Source of the DNA: Trema orientale
Lineage: Eukaryota; Streptophyta; Magnoliopsida; Rosales; Cannabaceae
DNA length: 64,000 nucleotides
NCBI GenBank assembly: GCA_002914845.1
Contig: JXTC01000215.1
Span: forward strand, 411,775-475,774
Reading direction: 5' to 3'
Made by a program: the position numbers and the translations under genes. Below the pieces are notes generated by a model, which ran no database searches, had not been told where the DNA came from, and saw only the letters and a list, made by a program, of their open reading frames with translations. Shown here in pieces: positions 23,516 through 34,384 of the stretch. Within the stretch, counting starts at the first letter, position 1; each line of letters begins with the position of its first letter.

Positions 23516-24064
23516 TGTACAAGTTCATAGCGTATACCTATGTGAAAAATAATAAAAATACCACATATAGTATTTATCTAGTTCTTTTTTAAAAGACTAT
23601 ATTTGGTCTATTTTTTCCTTTGGGAAGGACATAAATACTCGTTTTCTTAAGCATATTTTCCATTTCATAAGTATATTTTTTATTTTTATTTCACCAATAT
23701 CTATTTTTATCAATAAAAATCATACCTACAAATTATAGATTTACACTACTGTAAATATATATCATAAGTAAAAATTTATGTTGTAAAATGTATGCCATAC
23801 ATATTTTATACATGGAATATATATCTGAAAAACAGTTTTTTCTTAAATGAAATAAAAGAATAGGTATTTGTAAAATATGAGGCACAAAAACGAGTACTAA
23901 ATGTAAATTTCTCTTTCTTTCTCTTTTCTTTTTCCTTTAATATTTTTTTTTTGGGACTTCTAAGCCAAATAGCTGAATTTTTGTTCAAGTTTTAAAAATG
24001 GCAAAAATCTAAACAATTTTCAGATTCACATTTTAAAATTTTAAGTATATATATGGGTCCCAAT

Positions 24065-24195
24065 CCAGTTGTTTTTCTTTTTCACCTACATATTAGTACT
24101 TTTTTTTTAGTCATTGGATCATTATCTAATTGCTATAATAATTTGAATAATTAGAAAAAAAATAAAAATAAATAAATATACACTATTTAATGCAT
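24065..24195. repeat. Dispersed repeat, copy 1 (CCGTTGGATC type)
   Basis: CACCTACATATTAGTA, a T-run, then TTGGATCATTATCTAATTGC and a later ATTCTTTCTACC resemble 53940-54075, so a short repeat family occurs twice in the window. No termini could be set. Confidence 0.4.
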
Positions 24196-24371
24196 TCTTT
24201 CTACCTTTTTACCTTGAAAAGGATATGTAATATGAATTTCAATTATATAAAACAATACCTATAGATAGATAAATAAAATAAAATGCATATTAGAATGGCC
24301 CAATATATATCCACACATATAAGCAAAATAGATGTATACAATTTCCACAAGTAAATATAAATCAACGAAAT

Positions 24372-24525
24372 GGGTTGACTTTAATGGTAAGAGCACCCAC
24401 TATTTGAGATCTCGCTCCTAAGTTCGAGTCACACAGGAGGTAGGCGTGAAGGTATTATCCCTAATGGAGTGGGGTGAACCCACTAGAGTAGGGATTGGGT
24501 AGTAATAGGTATTTTCATTTAATTT
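24372..24525 (+). mobile_element. tRNA-derived SINE
   Basis: A pol III promoter-like layout. An A-box-like TTAATGGTAAGAGCACC (about 24381-24397) is followed about 40 bp later by a B-box-like AGTTCGAGTCAC (24421-24432), the spacing of a tRNA gene. It cannot be a tRNA gene because the acceptor stem and anticodon arm do not pair convincingly. The tail (GGGTAGTAATAGGTATTTTC) resembles, in reverse orientation, 29500-29560 in an intron of the TVP38-like gene. Confidence 0.6.
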
Positions 24526-25206
24526 GTAATAAGTAATATTTACAAAAACAAAATAAAGAACATGATATTTACTTGTAAGTGATAGTCGGAAGATAAAATA
24601 GTTGGGTGGCGTTGAGAAATGAGGTTCAAGAATAAAAAATCTAGAGAAAAATATAAAATTGGGGTTAGGGATTTTTCATTGTCGCCATTTTCAATTGTGG
24701 CAAAGTCCATAGGTAATTCCATGGAAGACACATTACCTAATGTATATAAAGCACAAAAAGTACCTAAGGGAGAGAGTAACGCCAATGAAGGAAACTGAGA
24801 TTCACTAAGAGAATGTGTGTTGTTTAGAGCCAGAATGCCAACCGGCTTGTTGGGGAAGTTAAGAATGTTTTAGACTATTTCCAATGTATTCCTACGAAAA
24901 AAGGTGTGTTAATGTTTAATTTATTATGACATGTTAAATTTACGACATAATTTTTAACTTGTGCTCCAATGTTTGCTACTATGATAAAACAAATATTATT
25001 TGTAGTTAAATATTAGCTTATTTATAAAATGTGTTTTCATCCTATTATTAATAAAATATTATGTAGAGGGTAAAAAGTGCTTGGATTCTTATCCTCCACA
25101 AAAATTGCACTTAGTATGCAAATATCAAGCTAATTAAGGACTAAATAAGATTAGAAATAAAATGAGCTCTCAATTCTAGTGTGACATTATCAATGTGTTG
25201 TTAGAA

Positions 25207-25382
25207 TAGTTCCGCTAGGTTATACCAAGCTTACTAGCATAAAACGGGTTTAGCATGTGCGAGTGGTGGATACACAGTTGAACTCATATTAATGGATTAA
25301 GTTTGCTAGCAGTGTAGCTAAATAAGTTCCACTGGATTATACTAGACATGCTAGCATAAAATGAGACTTAACATACAATGAA
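25207..25382. repeat. Imperfect direct repeat, about 120 bp apart
   Basis: AGTTCCGCTAGGTTATACCA with CTAGCATAAAACGGG is repeated as AGTTCCACTGGATTATACTA with CTAGCATAAAATGAG. Confidence 0.6.
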
Positions 25383-25779
25383 TAGATACTGAATATATGC
25401 AACTGAATGTGAATACATATTTATAAATGTAAATGAAGAATTGACACGTACTGGATTGAACAATATAAACGAACATTTTGTTGGCTAAGTTGTCAGTTAG
25501 GTGACAACAATATATTCTTCGGATGAGTAAATTCAGCCAGGTATATGATATTTGATTAGAATGTTAGATGAAAATTATATGTCAAATGAAATAAGCAATA
25601 TGCGCATGACAATGAAAATATATTAATTTACTCTAGAGTTTTCAGGTATAGAGCATAATATATGATTGAAAATAACGAATTTTATTTGAGTGACATTCTG
25701 CCGTCAGAAGAATGGCTTAAGAAATGGTAAAATTCATGTGAAGCTTGTGCCTTTTATATAGACCTATTATTATTATCTA

Positions 25780-25821
25780 CTCAGTTGAAACAACAATGAT
25801 TTTTCTCGACTCTTATATCTT

Positions 25822-25856
<35 letters not shown>

Positions 25857-25892
25857 ACTCAATTGAAACAACAATGCTTTCTCGACTCTTAC

Positions 25893-25933
<41 letters not shown>

Positions 25934-25980
25934 AGTTGAAACAACAATGATTTTTCTCGACTCTTATTTCTCTTTCTCTT
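25780..25980. repeat. Minisatellite with embedded CT microsatellites, about 75-bp unit
   Basis: Three units begin with AGTTGAAACAACAATG-like sequence, run through CTCGACTCTTA and end in long (CT)n tracts. They differ mainly in CT-tract length, so the site is likely variable between individuals. Confidence 0.85.
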
Positions 25981-25981
25981 C

Positions 25982-26720
25982 TTGTCATACCCCTAATAAA
26001 TGATTCCAAGAGCCTTATATAATAGCTCTTTGGTTTTACAAGTTGAATTGTTTATGATAATCATCTAAACATTTAGACTAGTAGGTCTCTCTAAGTGTTA
26101 GTTTTCTCTCTCTCTCTCTTCTTGTCATGCCCTAATAAATGCTTCTAAGAGTTTTATATAATAGCTCTTTGGTTTTACAAGTTGAATTGTTTATGATATG
26201 TTAGTAATAAATCAAATAACACATGATTTATAACACGTATTGGGTAGACAATACTAAATGTCTATACTATCCTTAATATAGAATCATTCATACTAAATAA
26301 ATAGGTCAAGATTTAGTGAACTTACCATTGTCCATAGCTTGAGGTACTTAATGGAGTTCTCTCTTTCGGTAGAGATGGATGCTACAAAAGATGTGCATAT
26401 CTTTTCTTTAGTTATGGAGACTATAACCCTAACTTAATCATGAGTAGATAACTCAACTAGGGTATATGGATACCCTAGTTGGATATCCAATGGGCATCCA
26501 CATTTTGATCCACACCCAATGAATATTCTAAGCTCAATCCTTATTTGATCACAATTTTATTGGGTCTACAAAAATGAAATGGCCCAACATAATTAACAAA
26601 ACAAGTGGCCCATATCCACGTAGGAAACTGTTAAATTTCCTTAAACTGTTAAATTTCCTAACATGATAATCATCTAAACATTTAGACTAATAGGTCTCTC
26701 TAGGTGTTAGCTAGTCCTAT
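25982..26720. repeat. Tandem duplication (about 130 bp) split by a solo LTR
   Basis: CTTCTTGTCATACCCCTAAT through TAGGTCTCTCTAAGTGTTAG (25980-26103) is repeated from about 26120. The second copy is interrupted after TTTATGATA at 26198 and resumes at 26664, showing that the LTR arrived after the duplication. Confidence 0.85.
26199..26663. mobile_element. Solo LTR with 5-bp target duplication
   Basis: A 465-bp insertion with termini TGTTAG...CTAACA (the TG...CA ends of an LTR), flanked by TGATA at 26194-26198 and 26664-26668. The sister tandem copy at 25982-26103 shows the uninterrupted pre-insertion sequence, which confirms both edges. No internal domains are present, as expected of a solo LTR left by recombination. 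The lineage cannot be named. The clean ends suggest moderate to young age. Confidence 0.75.
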
Positions 26721-26953
26721 TAAGAGTTTAACCCAAATATTTAATTGCACACTTGTGCTGATTGTAAGCGATTAAGACCTACTAACTCCAGTTAATTGTC
26801 TACAATTAGCTTTAGTAATTACTGCTGTTTGTGCATGTGGTAGACTTCAATCTGTTAATTTTATAATACAAAAAATATACAATGACGGTCTTATAAATGT
26901 GGCGAGTTGAGAACCGTTAGTGACCTTTGAATCAAGGAAACATCATGATATTA

Positions 26954-27163
26954 TTATTTTTTTTTTTGAGGCAATTGCCGGCAAAAAAATTATCCAATCA
27001 TATCAAAAAATCAGATAGAAGAAGAAATAAACGAGGGAATACAATCATACAGGTGACAATCACTAAACTAGAAAGAGCAAACTTAGTTAGCAAGTGAGCT
27101 ACCAAATTTCCATTACGAGGAATAAAGTGACAAGTGCCACAACTAGCATTTACCGACATATTT
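26954..27163 (-). mobile_element. Short 5'-truncated LINE end
   Basis: The minus strand gives the last part of a LINE RNase H-like domain (CHFIPRNGNLVAHLLTKFAL) and a short 3' tail ending in poly-A (poly-T at about 26953-26967). The 17-bp direct repeat GAAACATCATSATATTA flanks it (26937-26953 and 27164-27180, one mismatch). This is a very short insertion of about 210 bp, and dead. Confidence 0.85.
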
Positions 27164-27180
27164 GAAACATCATCATATTA

Positions 27181-28082
27181 AAATTGTACAATTAAAAACA
27201 AATATATAATATCTAAAAAATGTAATTTCATTTATTAATCAGCAAATTTAATAATCAATAACACGTAATTAGAGCACAATCCCCAACATCGATGTCTTTA
27301 GACTTTAAGTACCATCCAACAAGCTTTTGGTACATCAGGCAACAAATTTGGTGCTACTGACTTACGACAACTTGGCTTGGCTACTTAATATTTTGTCAAA
27401 TTTGTATCTTTCCACTTTGAATATCCATGGCCATATCGAAACGGAAATACAAAAAAAAAAAAGAAAAAAGAAAAAAAGAAGGAAGTGGAAAAATGTTTGA
27501 TGATCTCGATTCCAAATTCCATGCATGTATTTTTTTCATTTTTTGTTTTTCGTTAAATGCCTTTATTTGACTTTCTTCGGGAAAAAAATGGCAGAGGTCA
27601 CGAAGGGCACAACATGGCACACCCTTTGCCACTCTTTTTAGTCTCTATATCCACCACACCAATTCAAACAGTATTATTATACTTTTCAAACATCATTACA
27701 ATTACACGTGCTTCTGGCTGACATAGAAAAAGCATGAACAATTTCATGCAACTCCAAATCAACACAACAATTCCGAAAGAAATAACTTTTTGTTCTTATT
27801 GTTTTCTTCATTCACCCCGATCACTTGTTTTCCTCGATTGTATTACTCTGGTTACCATTTGTTTTTCTCAATTGTATATTTGTGTAACTGATAACTCTTG
27901 TTACATGCTTAGAATAGTAATTTTGCGTTTTTGTATATTAATTTTATCAAATTAAACCATTTTTCTTAACTCACCACTATTCGTTCTTTTTATCTATTAA
28001 TTTTGATCAATTTAATTAGATAGGTGGAATTTATATTGATATGCTAATTCAAGAGATATTTTTCTTGTTTTAAAAATCGGCC
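27181..28082. other. Intergenic upstream of the TVP38-like gene
   Basis: AT-rich. Short open frames on both strands lack family similarity or codon structure. A TATA-like CCCTATATATATTTAG at about 28080-28095 might belong to the downstream gene. Confidence 0.35.
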
Positions 28083-28357
28083 CTATATATATTTAGAATC
28101 TGACTGAAAATATGGAATATTCTTGAGTTTTTTTTTTTTTTGCCTTTTTTATAAAAAAAAAATTTCCTCTCATTTTAATTTTCCTCCAATGGCAAACTAA
28201 TACACACATCCGTACAGCCCCACACACAAGTTCCAGACCCTCCAGTCCATCCCAAAAATCCAAAGGACACGCACACAACAAAACACGGCCTCATTTCTCT
28301 CACACATGGCACATTTTCAACACCCAATCCTATCCTACGCCACAACCCCTGCTTAAA

Positions 28358-30880
28358 ATGCGCACCCTCCTCACTCTTCGGCCTCCACCGTCGCCGTGCC
28401 TCTCCTCCTTCACTCCTCCTTCTGCGTTTTTCTTCAGCTTCAGGCCCAACAAGCGCGTCCACTTCCTCAGCCCATGCTCTTCTCTCAAGCAGACCAAGAA
28501 GCAGACCCTTCAGAAGACCACTGGGACTCCCAGTACCCCTCCGCAGAGCATAAAATGGCCCTTCAATAACTCCAAGACCGACGATGGAGCAGACAAAAAT
28601 GGCGGTGATGAGGGTGGCGATGGTGGCTTGGAGGGGGACACTGCGGTTAAGGGGACCCTTTTGGCTGGGTTGTTGCTCGTTGGTGTTGTTGGTGGATGTG
28701 GCGCTGTGGGTTACATCTATAAGGACCAAATTAATGCTTTTTTGACTCAGTTTTCGACTTTTATTGAAGGTAATAGCGGCAAAATTAGGGACCCTTTTGA
28801 GCATTTGTGCTGATTTTTGAGGTTGATTTTGGTGATCGGTGTTGCAATCCTGATTATTTGTGAACTCTATTTTGTTGAAAAAAAAAAAAAAAAAAGAGAT
28901 TTGATATGCTTAATCTTATAGTTGAAGACATTACTGAAGTGGGTTCTGGATTTTATAGGTTGGCATTTTTAATCTTGTCTTGCTTCTTGATGAACAGGTT
29001 ATGGTCCAGCTGGATATGCCTTATTTGTAGCAGTATATGCTGGACTTGAAGTAAGCATTTGATACTTGTTCCTTAAATATCTTGTTTTCTTCATCCTTTA
29101 ATTGTGCTCCATTTGCCACATGTCTGTCGGTATTTCACAAAAGGGTCTCCTTTATTTAAGTTTACAAATTTATAGATGATTTGAAGTCAATTTGCTATTT
29201 CCTCAATTTTCTCTTTGATAATTACGCTTAAGATATAGGGCATGTTAATAAGTAAGGAAAAGAGTTTGGATTGTAATTGGAAGGAATCAAAATTTAGTCA
29301 TCTATTCCCAATTTCACTAATTATGTAAATAAATTTCGCAAAAGTCGTCCAAATGTGCAAGGTAAGCACATGGATGTATGGGAAAGTGAAACACTTCCCT
29401 TATTTTCATTCTATTCATGGTCCATTAAGATTAGTAAACAGTAGTCTTAGAGAGGGTTTTTTTTTTTTTTTTTTTTTTAATTTTTAAGTGGGACTTAACT
29501 AATGACCTCCACTCCTTACAAATTAAAGGAAAATACTTACTACTACCCAAATTAAGGATTAGTAAACACTAGTCTTAGGGAGGTTATGTTATAGTGTTTT
29601 TCTAGATTGACAAAGCAATTGTTTCAATTTCTATTTCTGATTGTAAACAATCTATGTTTTGTTTAGGTCCTTGCAATTCCAGCTATTCCATTAACAATGT
29701 CAGCTGGTCTTCTTTTTGGCTCTGTTATTGGCACAATCATAGTCTCTATCAGCGGAACAGTGAGTTAGTTTCAAGTTCATAAGAATTCAAACTAGTCCTA
29801 TTACTTGTGTGTAACTTTTTCCCCTTATATTGTTAAACCCATTTCAGGTAGCTGCAAGTGTTGCCTTCCTGATTGCTAGATATTTTGCGAGGGAGCGAAT
29901 TCTTAAACTGGTTGAAGGAGACAAAAAGTTTCTTGCGATCGACAAGGCTATTGGAGAAAATGGCTTCAAAGTTGTTACTCTTCTCCGTTTGAGCCCTTTG
30001 CTTCCTTTCTCTTTGGGGAATTACCTTTATGGATTGACATCAGTGAAGTTCGTTCCCTATGTCTTGGGAAGGTCTGTTGCTCGTCTTCTTATCCATCCAG
30101 TTGTAGTGCTCCAGTGTTGAATTAGTTGAAATATCATGAGTACAATTATTTTTTTCTTTTGAGGGTTTCTTAAGCTGATTGGAATAGTAGTTTCCATCTA
30201 TGCTTGCTTGGCAATCTTTATGATTTTTTATTTTTTGCTTTTAAAAGTGAAATAAGTGGTAAAGACGCCATCAAGATGTTGTTTGAGAAAATCTCCATCC
30301 ATTTCTCTTTTTAGAACATAAATGTTGCCTAGCAATCCCTTTGTTTGTGTATTTGCACTCTGTTTGGATGTCTTCTCGCGGAAAGATTCAAGTGTTTCTG
30401 AAATATATTGTGCTATGACATTAACGCAGTTGGTTAGGGATGCTTCCAGGAACATGGGCTTATGTTAGTGCTGGTGCATTTGGGCGAGCAATAATTGTGA
30501 GTTGTTTTGCTTTGATTGTACTTGTTCTGTTTTAGTTGATGATAAATTGAAGCTATCTATAAAAGGTGGATTTGTTTTTGTTGCCTGTTTTTAGTGTTGG
30601 CTCTCGCCTTTTTTTATTCTGTTTGAGAATGTTTCACTTTCAGCAAGAAGAATCCGAGGTTGGTTTGGTTGGGGGAAATGGTCAGCTATTAACATTAGGC
30701 CTTGGATTGTTAGCCACAGCATTGGCCGCAGCTTATGTGACACGGCTTGCCAAGGTATCACCCTTGTTGCTAGTTTCTTTTCTTTAGAACAGAGGTCAGA
30801 GTTATTTTTGTGTGTGTGTATTGATTCATGGTCTTCTTCTCTGTCTTTTGACACAGGATGCTGTAAAGGATATTGAGTAG
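28358..30880 (+). CDS. Plastid-targeted TVP38/TMEM64 (DedA-like, SNARE-associated) membrane protein
   Basis: Seven exons: 28358-28769, 28998-29050, 29667-29759, 29848-30071, 30430-30496, 30644-30754 and 30857-30880. All have GT-AG junctions with matching phases, giving 327 residues. The first 60 or so residues are Ser/Thr/Arg-rich with few acids, like a chloroplast transit peptide. A Gly/Asp-rich linker and a first hydrophobic helix (LLAGLLLVGVVGGCGAVGYI) follow. The VTT/DedA core comprises PAGYALFVAVYAGLE, IPAIPLTMSAGLLFG with the family's glycine-rich loop, VAASVAFLIARYFARE, LLRLSPLLPFSLGNYLYG with the conserved arginine, and LPGTWAYVSAGAFGRA. The last helix is near residue 310. DedA/VTT proteins are lipid scramblase- or transporter-like membrane proteins. 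The plastid location is inferred from the leader only. Confidence 0.94.
29455..29560 (-). mobile_element. SINE-like scrap in intron 2 of the TVP38-like gene
   Basis: A T-run (A-tail on the minus strand) is followed by sequence whose reverse complement contains GGGTAGTAGTAAGTATTTTC. This matches the tail of the tRNA-derived SINE at 24372-24525. Boundaries are unclear. Confidence 0.35.
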
Positions 30881-31303
30881 GCATTGGGACTTTGCTTGCC
30901 CCAACAAAGTGTACAACAATATAATTAAATTTAGAAAAATTGCGATTGAATTACTGCCATGTACATCAAAATATTTTATTCTAACCAAATGCAATAAGAG
31001 CTTTTACTTTCTTATTCATTAAATAATGTACTCTGCTCTATGATGACTACGGTAAACATGGTTATAGTTTGTTCCATATTTCGTCTCCTCTCCACTTCTT
31101 TTGTCCTTGTCGTTTATGCGTCATCAAGATTTCGTTCCAGAATTCGTCATCAAGATAGTGTATGGTACCACAACAACTGTTAATCGAAACAGTAACCAGA
31201 TATCATTGTAAGCGTTCCATTTAAGCAGGCTATTGTTTGTTGCTTTTCCAACCTGTGGAGGCAGTAATGGGTGGAACATTTATGTTCCTATACAGTAAAT
31301 GAC

Positions 31304-31360
31304 AATGCATGTTTTCTGTTCATTAACCCAACAAAAAAAAAAAAATGCATGTTTTCTGTT
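31304..31360 (+). mobile_element. Tiny retroposed insertion with 17-bp target duplication
   Basis: AATGCATGTTTTCTGTT (31304-31320) is repeated exactly at 31344-31360. Between them lie only 23 bp, CATTAACCCAAC plus an A-run. Target duplication plus poly-A is the signature of LINE-machinery insertion of an extremely 5'-truncated transcript. Confidence 0.75.
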
Positions 31361-31382
31361 TGACAGAGTAAGTTGTGGAGCT

Positions 31383-31485
31383 ATCAAAGGCATCTTCCCA
31401 AGCACCTTTGAAATATAATGCATTTGTAAGGCAAAGAGGTGGTCCCAATTCTACATTGGGTGATAAAAGATCTATAATGCTCTGT
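31383..31485 (-). pseudogene. Serpin exon fragment
   Basis: About 100 bp of the minus strand match the serpin exon 2 segment at 36520-36625 and 43730-43830. They encode the region around LCLxNALYFKGAWEHAFDA, seen here as the complement of CCCAAGCACCTTTGAAATAT with AATGCATTTGTAAGGCAAAG. The rest of the gene is missing, so this is a relic of a third serpin copy on the same strand as the other two. Confidence 0.75.
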
Positions 31486-32190
31486 TAGAAATCTCCATTG
31501 AAACTTCACTATATATATACATATATATATATATATAAATATAAAATAAATCATTCTTTTAGGAATCTTAAATTACATCCTATGAATTATCACGTTCTTG
31601 TGTGCATATATTTAGTTTATTCAACACGACTCTATTATCCGAAAATTATGTATAAATTTAATAATAATTTTTTTTAAAAAAAGTTATATATATATATATA
31701 TATATCTATATATATTCACTACTCACACCAGTTTTATTTAATTTACTATGTTTTTCCGGTGCTAAAGCAAACTTGTAGTTAATTAAATCGCTTAGCTAGT
31801 CTGTGTATTAAATCGCAAAGCTGGTTTGATTACACAATTGTTTATACATGACCCTAAGAAAAAGTGTAATAAATGAAAAGAAAAAAGAAAAAAAAATAAA
31901 AAAGGACTAAGAGATATGAAAAGGTCCTATATTCCTGAAAAAAAAAAAACTCATATTAAACTATTTTGATTTTGAAATTACCAAGTAAGAAATTATTAAT
32001 ATTAAGCATGACAGAAGATTAAATGTGTTGTGTATAATGATGGTGTTTTATTCATTTCCATACAAGTGAAATAAATTTGAAGAGCATTTCAAAAAAAAAA
32101 AAAATAAATAAATTTGAATAGGCCACTTTTCCCTAATATAAAGCAAAGGAAAAAAACAGTCAATTATTTCAGGACAATGTGTAACACCTA
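31486..32190. other. Intergenic, AT microsatellites
   Basis: (TA)n runs at about 31510-31540 and 31685-31715 and A-runs. No coding signal. Confidence 0.5.
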
Positions 32191-32199
32191 ACAAATCGG

Positions 32200-32581
32200 T
32201 AGGGGTGGCAATATAGGTCATGACACGATAACACGACTCGAAACCCGCACGATTAGCTGAACCTGCTTGACATGAAATTGACTCGAATTGACACGATTAA
32301 GTAATTTTTTAATAAATTATATTAAATAATTATTTTCAAAAAAATATTTTTTCATGAATTTCTTGTAAATAAAATAAAAAACATAAAGCTAATGTACTAA
32401 TTTCTCTTACTATAGTAAAACTTAATTAAAAAAATCGAGTAAACTAATAATTATACTATTTATATACGTTTTGACCCATCAATCTGCACGTCGTTTTCAT
32501 TAAATAGGTGCACGTAGGTTAACCTGTTAACGACACGATTTAATTAGGTTAAACACGACACGACACAGATTGCCACCCCTA
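32200..32581. mobile_element. hAT-type MITE
   Basis: Inverted ends TAGGGGTGGCAAT (left) and the complementary ATTGCCACCCCTA (right) with flanking 8-bp duplication CAAATCGG (32192-32199 and 32582-32589), the hAT signature. Inside are ACACGA-rich subterminal repeats in both orientations (ACACGATAACACGAC and ACACGACACGACAC) and no open frame. 382 bp, non-autonomous. Confidence 0.9.
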
Positions 32582-32759
32582 CAAATCGGGAGGGACAAGG
32601 TTCAACACTGAAAACAGTATAAAAGTCCACACTCATATGGATATGGTACAATGATAGCACTTTTTCTAAATTCGGGACAATATAGGCCAAAATCAATTAT
32701 CCTTGGACCAAATGTATCACTTGACAAAACTTTGGGAGTGACGAGGTGATTTGTCCAAT

Positions 32760-33310
32760 TTGTTTTTCTACCCAGTTGTTTTGAAAATCTTCCAACTCTT
32801 TACCTTTTTTAATCTTTTACCTTACAAAAACTCACCCAATACATCAAGGTATTTTAATATTTAGTTTTTAGCTAAAAGAATGGATAGACTATCTTTTGAG
32901 TTTTTGGAATATTAGTTTGATTTTTCTACTTCTCCAAAGAATGTTGGAGTTCGTGATTAACTTTTAGGTTCTTCGACTATTTTTCAAAAACCATAAATTA
33001 AATCTTTAGGGAGAAACTCACATCATCAACGCCATTGTTTTTTTTTTTTTTTTTTTTGACGGAATCACCATTGAAATTTAGAAATCACAAAATTTTCACC
33101 CGTGACTACAAAAACTCAATCTAACTAAACGGATTTAGTTTTTCAAAATTTTGTTTCAAAGGACAATTGGCATTATCAGTTGTGTTCGAGGGGCGTGATA
33201 AGTAATTAGATTCTATTTAAGAAAGAATATTTTAATCATTTGAAATAATTTATGTCTATTTATATAATATCATGAAGGACTATTTTAGTCATTAAAGAAG
33301 TGGTGTTAGT
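32760..33310. repeat. Copied non-coding block upstream of serpin relic
   Basis: The sequence from GAAAATCTTCCAACTCTTTA through AATGTTGGAGTTCGTG, GAAATCACAAAATTTTCACC and GATTCTATTTAAGAAAGAAT is similar in order to 39190-39550 plus 41160-41290. In the second place it is split by a CACTA-like element. It lies upstream (minus strand) of the serpin relic, as the other copy lies upstream of the intact serpin. Confidence 0.65.
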
Positions 33311-33844
33311 TGGGGAAAAAAAATTGCGATATAGCCACCCATATATTAATTCAGGTTAGTTCAAATGAAAACTCACGCTCATTANCGCTCATTATCCGTT
33401 TTTCTTATATTTCACCGTACTCAATTCTTCATTTTATTTCACCAATACCCGTTTTTCATTATATATTTTTATGTGTAAAATATATGTGATATATATATTT
33501 TTATATAAATGAGCTCCTCAAAGAAATATCATTAATCGAAGCAAAAAACTTCGAATTATAATATAAGTATAAGGATTACTACTTCTAACTCTTCAAAGAA
33601 AAGAGACGAAAAATGAATCACAAACACAACTAAAAACAAATGTGTGGGGTTACCCTAATTTTTCAAGAGAAATAGATAATAAGGACCATCAGCAATCTAT
33701 TGCCTTCAATACTTGCTCCTGGCTACATTCTTGGCGAGGTAGACTATATGAGGCTAGCACCAATTGAGATCCATGTCTGTAGAAAAGAAAAGAAAACAAA
33801 AACTGGTCACTAAACAGATTTAGATCTAAGAAGAAATCTCAGAT

Positions 33845-34030
33845 TTAAGATTTGGACCCAAATAAAATTTACACAAAAGGTGGTAATACAAACCAGATCT
33901 AAATTTGGACTTATTATAACTGAAAAAAAAAAAAGAAAAAGAGATTTGGACCGAAATAAAATTTACACAAAAGGTGATAATATAAACCAGATTTAAATCT
34001 GGACTTATTATAACTGAAAAAGAAAAAGAA
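33845..34030. repeat. Tandem duplication, about 95-bp unit
   Basis: GATTTGGACCNAAATAAAAT, ACACAAAAGGTGRTAATAYA and GGACTTATTATAACTGAAAA occur twice, then a GAA-rich stretch. Confidence 0.8.
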
Positions 34031-34384
34031 AAAGAAGCAAAGAGGAGAAGGAGGAAGAAGAGGGTAAGGAGAGGAGAACAGAGAAGGAGAAAGGAAGACT
34101 ACCTCTCCAATCTCTAAATAGGGCAGCGCTAGTTTTTTTGTTGTGAGGAGATGTAAATAGAGAGAAAAGAGATAACTAGGGTTTTTTTATGTGTGATATA
34201 CATTAACAATGCAAATATTCACTTAGATAATTATATTTAGAGTGTAAAATGGTCTACATTATAAATGTACACCGATTTTTAGTATAATTTGTAGACCAAA
34301 TTCAGGTGTATGGTTTATTCTTGCATAATATAATTTATTAATCATAAATTCATATGCAAGCTAGTTAGAATAGGCATTGTGTTG

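Noticed and set aside
24372-24445. tRNA gene suggested by A- and B-box-like motifs
   Set aside because: Acceptor and anticodon stems do not pair; treated as a SINE head.
28175-28804. 209-codon minus-strand open frame
   Set aside because: Antisense of TVP38-like exon 1; low-complexity Arg/Glu/Gly composition.
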